From Pseudomonadota bacterium (GTDB taxonomy: Bacteria > Desulfobacterota > Desulfarculia > Desulfarculales > Desulfarculaceae), in assembly GCA_018819925.1 (NCBI GenBank), contig JAHJPG010000086.1:1-50571 (forward strand): DNA of 50,571 nucleotides, written 5' to 3'. The notes under the pieces are model-generated. The model was not told where the DNA came from. It worked only from the letters and a program-made list of their open reading frames with translations, and did not search any database. Positions within the stretch are counted from its first letter, which is position 1, and each line of letters opens with the position of its first letter. Shown here piece by piece: positions 34,949 to 43,115 of the stretch. Both the position numbers and the translations under genes were made by a program.

Positions 34949-36818
34949 AGGGTTTGGCCAGGTTCAGGTGACGCAGACGCGAAACCGGGCGGCTGCGGGG
35001 CAGCACGTCGTCCAGGCGCCCCTCGCGCACCATGGTGGTGAAGGCCTCCACCACATCAGGGTCGAACTGGGTGCTCGATCCGCGTTCCAACTCCTTGAGG
35101 GCGTCGCGCAGGCCCATGGCGTTGCGATAGGGGCGGTCGCTGGTCATGGCGTCAAAGGCGTCGGCCACGCTTATCACCCGGGCCGGCAGGGGGATGGCCT
35201 CGCCGGCCAGGCCGTCGGGATAGCCCAGGCCGTCCCAGCGCTCGTGGTGGTGGCGTACGATGGCGATCTCGCCTTGGTTGAGCTTCAGGGGCTGGATGAT
35301 GGATTGGCCCCAGCTGGGATGCTGGCGCACCAATTCCTGGTCCTCGGGGCTCAACTGGCCGGGCTTGTTTAGTATCTGGCGGTCGATGGCGATCTTGCCC
35401 ACGTCGTGCAGCATGCCCAGGCGCCTGAGCATGTCCACTTCGTCGCTGGGCATCTTGAGCCGGGTGGCCAGACGCACCGCATAGGTGGTAACCCTTTCGG
35501 AGTGGCCCCGGGTGTAGGAGTCCTTGGCTTCCAAGGCCTGGGCCAGGGACTTCACCGTGCTCAGGAAGGATTCCTTGAGATCGCGGTACATGCGGGCGTT
35601 TTCAATGGCCAGGGCCACCTGATTGGCGAACACCTCCAGGTAGTCGCGGTCCATGCTGGTTACCACGGCCTCGCCCTGGGGCCGGTCGGCGGCCAGGATG
35701 CCGATCACCTTGCCCTGGGCGGTGAGCGGCAGAATGACGATGGCTTGGGGCTGATACTTGCGGATGATGAGGTTTTTGGGGTTCAGGTTCAGGCGGGCCG
35801 CGTCCTGGCTTATCAGGGGCTGCCCGCTTTGGGCCACCCTGGCCAGCAGGTTGGAGGGACGGTCCAGGGAAACCGAGTAGCCGTCCATAGGCGCCAAATC
35901 GCTGGGGTCCATGCCCACCCCGGCCTCATAGCGCAGGGTCTGGTTGACCTGATCCACCAGCATGATCATGGCCCGTTTGTAGCCGATGGTCTTGAGGAAC
36001 AGGCTCAGGACGTTGGGGATCAGCTTGCCGTAGTCCAACTCGGAGAGGATGGCCCCGCTGGCCTGCTGGATGGCCAGGATTTGCTCGATCTTGCGCAGCA
36101 GTTGCTGGTTGAGGGTCTGCACCTCCGAGTATTTGTGCTCCAGCAGCTGCTTGTCGTGTTCTATTTCCGCCAGGCTCTCGCTCAACAGGCTGCGCTGGTT
36201 TTGGATCAGCAGGCGGGTGCGTTGCACAAAGGTGGGGTTGCGCCAGCGCACCTGGTATTCGCAGTATTCGTCGCCTTCGAACTGGCAGGCGTTCTCCTCC
36301 ACCCGGGCCGGGGGCAGGCCCCAGATAGTGGGGATGGCCGAGTAGATGCCCTGGTTCACCAGGCAAAAATCTTCATTCAGATTGAGGTCTTTAAGCCAGT
36401 GCAGCCGCACCAGGGCGTGGTCGGAGGCTGCGGTGACCAGTTCCACTTCCTTGGTGCGGTTAAACTTGCGGTTGATAGTCTCAAGACGCCGCACCGCCAC
36501 CCGGGGAGAACCCCAGGCCCTGAGTAAAATTTGCTGGATATAGCCTAGTCTTTGGTGGGTTACCGACTCAAAGCCTATCCGGAAGGCCACCCGGGAATCG
36601 CCGGTGAGTTCGCGGGCGTTGGCGTACATGCGGGCGATGACCCCGGCGGAAACCCAGTTGTGCGAATCGCGCAAGAAGGCCAGCGGGTCATCGACCTCGC
36701 CCAGCTCCTTTTCCAATCCCCGCAGGAGCAGGTGGGGCGAGCCAAAGTGCCGCTCGACATAGTCGATAATGGCTCGCGAATTGAGGCAGCTGTTGTGTCG
36801 CTCCACGCCCTGGCGCAA
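34947..36818 (-). CDS. V4R-like / GAF / HD-GYP c-di-GMP phosphodiesterase
   Basis: A 623-residue protein with a TTG start at 36818; the start is uncertain and a GTG a few codons inside is possible. About 1-205: a domain resembling V4R/XylR-N sensors, with the Cys pair in ENACQFEGDEYCEYQV. About 205-255: coiled coil. About 260-415: GAF domain. About 425-600: HD-GYP with MLHDVGKIAI (His471, Asp472), HHHERWDGLGYPDGL and VISVADAFDAMTSDRPYR. All metal-site motifs are intact, so it should degrade c-di-GMP. Small-molecule sensing by the N-terminus is inference. Confidence 0.85.
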   Translation of the reverse strand: MRQGVERHNSCLNSRAIIDYVERHFGSPHLLLRGLEKELGEVDDPLAFLRDSHNWVSAGVIARMYANARELTGDSRVAFRIGFESVTHQRLGYIQQILLRAWGSPRVAVRRLETINRKFNRTKEVELVTAASDHALVRLHWLKDLNLNEDFCLVNQGIYSAIPTIWGLPPARVEENACQFEGDEYCEYQVRWRNPTFVQRTRLLIQNQRSLLSESLAEIEHDKQLLEHKYSEVQTLNQQLLRKIEQILAIQQASGAILSELDYGKLIPNVLSLFLKTIGYKRAMIMLVDQVNQTLRYEAGVGMDPSDLAPMDGYSVSLDRPSNLLARVAQSGQPLISQDAARLNLNPKNLIIRKYQPQAIVILPLTAQGKVIGILAADRPQGEAVVTSMDRDYLEVFANQVALAIENARMYRDLKESFLSTVKSLAQALEAKDSYTRGHSERVTTYAVRLATRLKMPSDEVDMLRRLGMLHDVGKIAIDRQILNKPGQLSPEDQELVRQHPSWGQSIIQPLKLNQGEIAIVRHHHERWDGLGYPDGLAGEAIPLPARVISVADAFDAMTSDRPYRNAMGLRDALKELERGSSTQFDPDVVEAFTTMVREGRLDDVLPRSRPVSRLRHLNLAKP

Positions 36819-36976
36819 CCCTTCATCGGACCAAAGGAGAATCAGCTTATTTTACGGTAGCTTGTAAGATTATATTCCATGGCGCTCCTGGGGTTGTCAA
36901 TAGACATTTGCAAAAACACCGAGCGTATTGCCTAGTGAAATTGGTAGGATACTAGATGTGGTATCTGCTTACACGT

Positions 36977-38116
36977 TTACACCCCAGATAATCCTCGGGA
37001 CAAGGTGAAGGCCAGGCTGCCCTTCAGGGCGGCCGGGTCCACCTTTATGCCCAGGCCTGGTCCGCGCAAAGGAGGCGCTTGGCCGCCGGGGCCAAAGGTC
37101 AGATTCTGGCTGGTGAGGTCTTTTTCCATGAAGAAGCGGGTCAGGCTGCCCTCCAGGTAGATCAACTGGGGATGCACCGCCGCGAAATGCCGTCCCATAG
37201 CCGATAGAAGGCTCAATTCGCCCACTTGGCAGCCCAGCATGCAGGCCAAGCCCTCTCGGCCGGCCAGGTCCAACAGGGCCAGGGTGCGGGCCGGGCCGCC
37301 GCATTTGCTCAGGCGCAGGTTGAAGCCCCCCGCCGCCCGGCGCTCCAAGAGCCCGCGGGCGTCCCCCATGTTGCACAGGGATTCGTCGGCCAGCACCAGG
37401 GGCTCCACCGAGGCTGTGACCTGGGTCAGGCCCTCCAGGTCGTCCTTGGCCACCGGCTGCTCCACCGCCTCCACCCGGCTGGGGGCCATGGCCGTGATGT
37501 TTTCCACCGCCTCGCCGGCGCTCCAGGCCCCATTGGCGTCCACCCGCAGGCGGACTTCGGGTCCCAGGGCCTGGCGCACCCGGGCCACCAACTCCGGAGC
37601 CCCTTGGCGCTGAACCTTGATCTTGACTTGGGACATGCCCAGGGCTTTGGTCTGCTCCAGGATAACCGGCAACATCTTACTGGGCAGCAGGGGAATCACC
37701 GCGCTGTAGGTGACCATGGCCGGGGGGGTGGGGGAGAGCAGGGCGCTCACCGGCTGGCCCAGGGCCTGGCCAGCCAGGTCCAACAGGGCGGTTTCCAGGG
37801 CGCAGGCCGCGGCGGGGCAGCGGTCCAAAAGCTCGGGTCCGCCCCGCCTCTCCAGCCAGCCCAGGGCCTCCCGGGGCTCCAGGCTGGCCCCCAGAACCAG
37901 GGGGGCCAGCTCGCGTTTGAGCGCCTCAAGGGAGCCCCGCGCCGTTTCGCCGGTCACGTAGCTGCGGGGCACCCCCTCGCCGTAACCCACGCGGCCTTGG
38001 TTGTCCACCAGGGCCACGACTATGTTGTCCGTGGCTGTGTTATTAGCCAGGCTGTGGGACACCGCCAGGTTGAAAGGCCAGTGGATCAAGTACGTGTTTA
38101 ATTGTTTTATCTGCAT
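36977..38116 (-). CDS. enolase-superfamily (muconate lactonizing / dipeptide epimerase-like) enzyme
   Basis: A 379-residue MLE-subgroup protein. Capping domain about 1-125. Barrel residues: VKIKVQ (Lys165, Lys167), metal ligands Asp193 in RVDANGAW, Glu219 in AVEQP and Asp244 in LADES, and the opposing base Lys271 in LRLSKCGG. The two-lysine arrangement fits 1,1-proton transfer (epimerase, e.g. L-Ala-D/L-Glu type) or cycloisomerase/OSBS chemistry. The neighbouring envelope acyltransferase favours a murein-peptide role, but this is weak. Its start lies 74 bases inside the end of that upstream gene. Confidence 0.8.
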   Translation of the reverse strand: MQIKQLNTYLIHWPFNLAVSHSLANNTATDNIVVALVDNQGRVGYGEGVPRSYVTGETARGSLEALKRELAPLVLGASLEPREALGWLERRGGPELLDRCPAAACALETALLDLAGQALGQPVSALLSPTPPAMVTYSAVIPLLPSKMLPVILEQTKALGMSQVKIKVQRQGAPELVARVRQALGPEVRLRVDANGAWSAGEAVENITAMAPSRVEAVEQPVAKDDLEGLTQVTASVEPLVLADESLCNMGDARGLLERRAAGGFNLRLSKCGGPARTLALLDLAGREGLACMLGCQVGELSLLSAMGRHFAAVHPQLIYLEGSLTRFFMEKDLTSQNLTFGPGGQAPPLRGPGLGIKVDPAALKGSLAFTLSRGLSGV

Positions 38117-39176
38117 GGGCCATTTCCTGGGGTGCCGGGAGGAACTGATTGAGCTTTTTCCATTCGTACCAATGGTCAGGCCGCTGGAAGATGTATTCGG
38201 TGAGCACCGATAAGCAGCGAACCGAGACGTTTTGCTGCCCCTGGGCAGCGGGATGCTTGGCCGGGTCCAGGAGTTCCAGTTCGTAGCGCCGCCCCCCGAG
38301 GCGATGCACCAGGCCCATCAATACCACGGCCTTGGATTTGCGCGCCAACAGGTCCATGGAGCGGTCCAGAGGCACCTCCAGTCCTAAAAAGCGTACGGTC
38401 TTGTCCTTGTAGGGCCGCCACATGCTTATCTCGTCGCACTGGGTTATGAGTATGCGGCCCCGCTTTAGGTGCTCCAAGGCGGTGAACAGCACCTCGCCGG
38501 ACTTGGGATCCATCAACTCGGTTCCCGCCCCGGCGGCGCGCTCCTCCAAGATGACCTTGAGGCGCGGGGTCTTGCAGTGGACCATCACCGACAGGGGATA
38601 TTCCCTGAAGGCCAGGGCGCCGGGCATGAACTCCAGGGCCCCGTAATGGCCGGTTATCAATATTACACCCCTGCCCTGGGCCAGGGCCTGGTCCAAGAGT
38701 TCCTGGTTGCGGATCTTGACCCGATCCAGGCAGTTTTGGCGGATGGTGGAGTAGCTCTTGAAGGCCAGGTAGAGCTTCTCGTGGTAGTGGTCGATGATCC
38801 CGGCCCGGGCGCGGGCCCAGCGCCGCCGGTCCTGGCGGGGGGTGGGGGACGCGCCCAAAGTGGCTTCCAGGGATCTTTTGATGGCCGAGCGCTCCTTGGA
38901 GGCCAACTGGAAGTACAGCGCGGCCAGGGTTCTGAGATAAAATTTGCTTAACAACGGAGGCAGGCTGCCAAAGAGCCAGGTGTTCCATGGCAGTTGCAAA
39001 AAGGAGCTGATGTCCGTCAGCTTCAGCCGGTTTTTTATCACCTCCCCCAGGCGGCGCTTCATCCGGTTTCTCAGGGCAGCGCCGCTACTCCCCCAAGGGC
39101 TCCACCTTGCGAACGGGCCATGAGGTTCCCCCCCCAAAGCCATCCTTTCAGTTTCTCCCGTTACCATAACGCTCAT
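38043..39176 (-). CDS. LpxL/HtrB-like lysophospholipid/lipid A acyltransferase
   Basis: A 377-residue protein from the ATG at 39176 (site GGGGAG); an internal ATG at 39062 would give 339 residues. The family core is visible: RGVILITGHYGALEF (catalytic His with acidic residue downstream), then RILITQCDEISMWRP, FLGLEVPLDRSMDLLARKS and WYEWKKL near the end. Members transfer an acyl chain to lipid A or a related lysolipid at the inner membrane. The N-terminal 40 residues are not family-like. The 3' end overlaps the epimerase gene by 74 bases. Confidence 0.75.
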   Translation of the reverse strand: MSVMVTGETERMALGGEPHGPFARWSPWGSSGAALRNRMKRRLGEVIKNRLKLTDISSFLQLPWNTWLFGSLPPLLSKFYLRTLAALYFQLASKERSAIKRSLEATLGASPTPRQDRRRWARARAGIIDHYHEKLYLAFKSYSTIRQNCLDRVKIRNQELLDQALAQGRGVILITGHYGALEFMPGALAFREYPLSVMVHCKTPRLKVILEERAAGAGTELMDPKSGEVLFTALEHLKRGRILITQCDEISMWRPYKDKTVRFLGLEVPLDRSMDLLARKSKAVVLMGLVHRLGGRRYELELLDPAKHPAAQGQQNVSVRCLSVLTEYIFQRPDHWYEWKKLNQFLPAPQEMAHADKTIKHVLDPLAFQPGGVPQPG

Positions 39177-39545
39177 GCTGGTTCTCCCCGGCGGCAATGC
39201 GCACGGCGCCCTCGGCCCCACGCATCGCCCTTGTTGTGAGTTAGGGAGCAGCGGACAGACCCGGTGTTAAAAAAAGGCAGGGGACCAGCCATTAAATTGC
39301 CAGCCGCGCTGCCTTGGTCCAACTACACCGGACATACCCCCTGGTTGGACTTAATCTTCCTTAACTTTATGTAACAAATGTATACTATGTAATAACTTAG
39401 CCTAATGCCAAGCTATTTTTCGCCGCTTGATTTTTTTTGGCGAAGCCGGACCGCCGGGCCACGGCCCCGCTTGACCTCCCGCCCCGCCCTTTAAATATGC
39501 TAACCTAATAGGCCATTTTAAACCAACCACCCCAAGGGCCGCCCA
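39177..39545. other. intergenic region with divergent promoters
   Basis: A 369-base gap between the minus-strand acyltransferase and the plus-strand ClC gene. It contains an A/T-rich core (about 39350-39420) suited to promoters in either direction and a TTCGCC/GGCGAA inverted repeat around a T-run (about 39419-39444). TTGACC at 39472-39477 is a possible -35 for clc with only a poor -10 after it. No gene is visible. Confidence 0.4.
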
Positions 39546-41300
39546 ATGACCCTTTTGCGCAAGTTCAAGCAAAACCTGTGGACCACCGAGCAGGGTGTTT
39601 TAATCATCCTGGGGGTGGTGGTGGGAGTCTTGGGCGGCTACGGCGCCGTGGGTTTCCGCCTGCTCATAAACTTTTTGCGCACCCTGGCCTATGGCGGCGA
39701 CGGCGACTTTCTGGCGGTGTTGGCCGGCCTGCCCTGGTGGTGGCTGCTGTTGATCCCGGCCGCAGGCGGCCTGGTGGTGGGCCCCATGATCTACTTCCTG
39801 GCCCGGGAGGCCAAGGGCCACGGGGTGCCCGAGGTGATGGAGGCGGTGACCCTGCACGGCGGCCTCATCCGCAAGCGGGTGGTGATCGTCAAATCCCTGG
39901 CCTCGGCCATCTCCATCGCGGTGGGCGGCTCGGTGGGCCGGGAGGGGCCCATCGTGCAGATCGGCTCGGCCATCGGCAGCGCGGTGGGCCAGGTGCTCCG
40001 GGTCAGCGCCGGGCGTATGCGCATCCTGGTGGGCTGCGGGGCGGCGGCGGGCATCGCGGCCACCTTCAACGCCCCGGTGGCGGGCATGATGTTCGCCATG
40101 GAGATCATCCTGGGCGACTTCGCGGTGGCCACCTTCAGCCCCATCGTGATTTCGGCGGTGATGGCCACGGCCATAAGCCGTTTTTATCTTGGCGACTTTC
40201 CCGCCTTCGTGGTGCCGGCCTACCAGCTGGTTTCGGCCTGGGAGCTTTTGCTCTATGCCGGGCTGGGCCTGGCCGCCGGGGCGGTGGGCGCGGCTTTCAG
40301 CGCGGTGCTCTACAAGACCGAAGACCTGGTGGACGCCATTCGCATTCCCGAGTACCTCAAAACTCCCCTGGCCGGGCTGGCCCTGGGGGCCATGGGGCTG
40401 GGGTTCCCCTGGGTGTTGGGGGTGGGCTACGAGGGCATCGAGTTGGCCCTGCACCACCAGTTGGCCTGGTGGCTGATGCTGATCATAGTGGCCGCCAAGA
40501 TCCTGGCCACCAGCCTGACCATCGCCGGTGGCATGTCCGGCGGCATCTTCGCGCCCTCGCTGGTCATCGGGGCCATGCTGGGCGGGGCCATGGGCGGCCT
40601 GGCCCACGAACTGTGGCCCGGACTCACCGCCGGGCCGGGGGCCTACGCCATCGTGGGCATGGCCGCGGTGGTGGCCGGGGCCACCCACGGGCCCATCACC
40701 GCATTTTTGATCTTGTTCGAAATGACCGGCGGCTACCAGATCATCCTGCCCCTGATGATCGGCTGCACCCTGGCCACTTTGGTGGCCCAGCAGATCAATC
40801 GCGAGTCCATCTACACCCGCAAGCTAATCCGCCGGGGGGTGGACATCCACGCGGGCAAGGACATGAACCTGCTGCGCTCACTCACCGTGGCCCAGGCCAT
40901 GCGCACCGAGGTGGACAGCGTGCCCCCGGACATGACTCTGGGCCGCTTTCACCAAAAGGTGATCCACTCCAAGTACGCCAGTTTTCCGGTGGTGAACCAG
41001 GCGGGCGAGTTGGTGGGCATCCTCTCCCACGCCGACTACGCGGGCCACACCTTTGAAAAGGAGCTGTGGGACCTGGTGGTGGTGGCCGAGTTGGCCACCA
41101 CCGAGGTGCAATCGGTCACCCCCGGCGACACCCTGGACATAGCCCTGCGCAAGATATCCTCGCGGGATTACGCCACCTTGCCGGTGGTGGCCGCCCAGGG
41201 CAGCCGCCGCCTGGTGGGGGTCATCAGCCACCGGGACATCATCAGCGTCTACACCAGCAAGCTCAGAAAATCCGGGCTGGGCGGCGGGGAGCCTGGTTAG
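39546..41300 (+). CDS. clc: ClC-family chloride channel/transporter with C-terminal CBS pair
   Basis: A 584-residue integral membrane protein. ClC signature motifs are present: GHGVPEV, GREGPIVQIGSAIG with gating Glu133, GIAATFNAPVAGMMFAMEI and GGMSGGIFAPSLVIGA. Two CBS domains fill about 450-575 (MRTEVDSVPPDMTLGRFHQK; VQSVTPGDTLDIALRKISSRD) and probably bind adenine nucleotides to regulate transport. The gating glutamate leaves both H+/Cl- antiport and channel function possible. Single gene; no operon partner seen. Confidence 0.92.
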   Translation: MTLLRKFKQNLWTTEQGVLIILGVVVGVLGGYGAVGFRLLINFLRTLAYGGDGDFLAVLAGLPWWWLLLIPAAGGLVVGPMIYFLAREAKGHGVPEVMEAVTLHGGLIRKRVVIVKSLASAISIAVGGSVGREGPIVQIGSAIGSAVGQVLRVSAGRMRILVGCGAAAGIAATFNAPVAGMMFAMEIILGDFAVATFSPIVISAVMATAISRFYLGDFPAFVVPAYQLVSAWELLLYAGLGLAAGAVGAAFSAVLYKTEDLVDAIRIPEYLKTPLAGLALGAMGLGFPWVLGVGYEGIELALHHQLAWWLMLIIVAAKILATSLTIAGGMSGGIFAPSLVIGAMLGGAMGGLAHELWPGLTAGPGAYAIVGMAAVVAGATHGPITAFLILFEMTGGYQIILPLMIGCTLATLVAQQINRESIYTRKLIRRGVDIHAGKDMNLLRSLTVAQAMRTEVDSVPPDMTLGRFHQKVIHSKYASFPVVNQAGELVGILSHADYAGHTFEKELWDLVVVAELATTEVQSVTPGDTLDIALRKISSRDYATLPVVAAQGSRRLVGVISHRDIISVYTSKLRKSGLGGGEPG

Positions 41301-41334
41301 CCGAACTCTATGCCTCCAGCCGTTCCGCTGGTTC

Positions 41335-41363
41335 TTGACATCTCTTACCGTCTGTTATGTCAT
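41335..41363 (+). promoter_or_regulatory. candidate promoter of PEGA-FGE copy 1
   Basis: TTGACA (perfect -35), 17-base spacer, TGTCAT. The same -35, spacing and a TGTTAT -10 precede copy 2, and the sequence from here to the start codon is alignable between the two copies, which supports a conserved promoter. Confidence 0.5.
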
Positions 41364-41422
41364 GACTGATGGCTTTGCCTGCTTTTATTTTGTGCCGATG
41401 TAAATTTATCTCCGGGGGGAGC

Positions 41423-42331
41423 ATGTCATCTCATAGCATCCGCATACTAAGCGCCGCGCTGGCCGTGGTTTTCATCCTGACGGGCCTGGCCTTGCCGGGG
41501 TGGGCGGGCCAGGGCGCTGACCCGCAAAACATAAAGCCTCAGTTCATCCTTCCCCAGATGTTCCCGGACAAGACGGCCCTTGAGCTTATGCAGCGGGGCA
41601 AAGACATGGTGGAACGCAAGAAGATAGAGGCCAGGCTCAAGGCGGGGGAGAAGGTCGAGTACGGGCGGCTCGCCGTAACCAGCCGGCCCGAGGGCGCCGG
41701 GGTGCTGGTCAGCTCGTATGTGCCCCTGGGCAGCACGCCCTATACCAACGACAAGCTGCTGCCCGGCTTGCAGCGGGTCACGGTGCGCAAGGACGGCTAT
41801 TACGAGCAGGTGCGCATGGTGGAGATCAAGGCCAACCAGCAGGCCGCCCTTGATTTCACGCTCAAGCCCATTCCCTATGCCCGCCTGACCGTGAAGGTGC
41901 GGCCGCCCACCACCAAGGTGAAGATTGTAGATGTTGAAAAGCCCTACACGCCCGGCGTGAAGCTGGTGCCCGGCCAATACCTGGTGTCGCTTACCCACCC
42001 CATGTACGGCGATAAGCGCCTCTGCGTGGTCCTGAAAGACAATGATGAAGTGACCTTGAATGGAGATTTGGCCGCATGGACTGGGAGAATTGAAGTTGAT
42101 TCCACTCCCTCAGACGCCACGGTGTATGTGGACGGAAGAGAGGAGGGACGCACTCCCTTTTCTTCCGGTTTGGTCCGACTGGCTCCTGGGCCGCATCTGG
42201 TTCAGGTGTTCAAGAGCCTATTCAAGCCGGTCAGAAGGATTGTCGAGGTGAAAAGCCGAGAGACAACAGTAATAAAGATAGACCTGCCCCCTGCCGAGCA
42301 TTTCACCAATAGCGTGGCATGGAGTTTGTAA
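41423..42331 (+). CDS. secreted PEGA-repeat protein, copy 1 N-terminal part (frameshifted from its FGE domain)
   Basis: Starts MSSHSIRILSA at 41423 (site GGGGGGAG), 302 residues. The signal peptide (about 1-28, ending PGWAG) is followed by three PEGA-like repeats, one clear one being YGRLAVTSRPEGAGVLVSSY with RVTVRKDGYYEQ. The frame ends EHFTNSVAWSL and then stops. The intact copy reads EHFTNSLGMEFVKIPAG at this place, so one G is missing in the GG at 42316-42317. The 5' half is G+C-rich and closely matches copy 2, while from about 42040 on the sequence becomes A/T-richer. Probably a disrupted gene unless frameshifting or a sequencing error is involved. Confidence 0.75.
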   Translation: MSSHSIRILSAALAVVFILTGLALPGWAGQGADPQNIKPQFILPQMFPDKTALELMQRGKDMVERKKIEARLKAGEKVEYGRLAVTSRPEGAGVLVSSYVPLGSTPYTNDKLLPGLQRVTVRKDGYYEQVRMVEIKANQQAALDFTLKPIPYARLTVKVRPPTTKVKIVDVEKPYTPGVKLVPGQYLVSLTHPMYGDKRLCVVLKDNDEVTLNGDLAAWTGRIEVDSTPSDATVYVDGREEGRTPFSSGLVRLAPGPHLVQVFKSLFKPVRRIVEVKSRETTVIKIDLPPAEHFTNSVAWSL

Positions 42332-43113
42332 AAATACCAGCCGGAAAATTTATGATGGGGTTTAACAGCAGTCCGGAGTTTTTAACTGAACGTATTCTTG
42401 AAAAGACGGGAGATCCCCTAAATAATGGCGATCTTATCAATCAATTTATGTTTAGAGATTACCCGCAACATTTGGTTGAGATAACCAAGCCATTTTTTGT
42501 GCAAACGACTGAGGTTACTAATGCCCAGTGGGATAAAGTCATGGGAGCAAAAACTCCCCATGGAGAAGCACTAAAACCAAAAGTTTCAGTCAGCGTCAAG
42601 GCTGTAAAAGAATTCATAGCCAAGCTTAATAAAATTGACAAAGACGAATATGTTTATCGTCTGCCCACCGAAGCTGAATGGGAATACGCCGCGCGGGCAA
42701 ACACGAAAAGTTTGTATTATTTTGGCAACGAAATAACAACCCGTAATGCCAATTTTGATGGAAATATAGGGTTCCCGACCGGGTGGTTTTTTGGGCAAAG
42801 TTTGATCAAACCCATCAAGGTAAAAAGTTACGATCCAAACCCTTGGGGGCTATATGACATGTACGGCAATGCCAGCGAATTATGCGCAGACTGGTTTGAT
42901 GGTTTCTATTATACCTATTCGCCAATCAAGGACCCTGTACGCCTTCCCGAAGGAGATGGCTATTATGCGGGGAAGGGCAGATCTGCTTTCACCGGATGGA
43001 CAAGTTTGATGTCTGGTCAACGCGGCATAGCTGGGAAGCTTCCTTTTTCAGGAGAAGACCCTGTCAGTGGCTTTCGCCTAGTGGCTGAAAAAGTTGGCAG
43101 GGGACAAAAATAG
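42319..43113 (+). CDS. FGE-sulfatase/SUMF1 domain, copy 1 C-terminal part
   Basis: A 264-residue frame beginning at the ATG of the GMEFVKIPAG-equivalent and forming a complete FGE-sulfatase (C-type-lectin-fold) domain: TTEVTNAQWDKVMG, YRLPTEAEWEYAARA, NPWGLYDMYGNASELCADW and VSGFRLVAEK. No Shine-Dalgarno or signal peptide is present, so it was originally the C-terminal part of the preceding frame. The segment before VSGFRL differs completely from the other two copies. The canonical catalytic cysteine pair of formylglycine-generating enzyme is not seen, so a binding rather than enzymatic role is likely. It ends 2 bases from the convergent unknown gene. Confidence 0.75.
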   Translation: MEFVKIPAGKFMMGFNSSPEFLTERILEKTGDPLNNGDLINQFMFRDYPQHLVEITKPFFVQTTEVTNAQWDKVMGAKTPHGEALKPKVSVSVKAVKEFIAKLNKIDKDEYVYRLPTEAEWEYAARANTKSLYYFGNEITTRNANFDGNIGFPTGWFFGQSLIKPIKVKSYDPNPWGLYDMYGNASELCADWFDGFYYTYSPIKDPVRLPEGDGYYAGKGRSAFTGWTSLMSGQRGIAGKLPFSGEDPVSGFRLVAEKVGRGQK

Positions 43114-43115
43114 AT

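Noticed and set aside
42319-43113. FGE domain of copy 1 as an independent catalytic formylglycine-generating enzyme
   Set aside because: No ribosome site, no canonical active-site cysteine pair, and the paralogue shows it belongs to a longer secreted protein.
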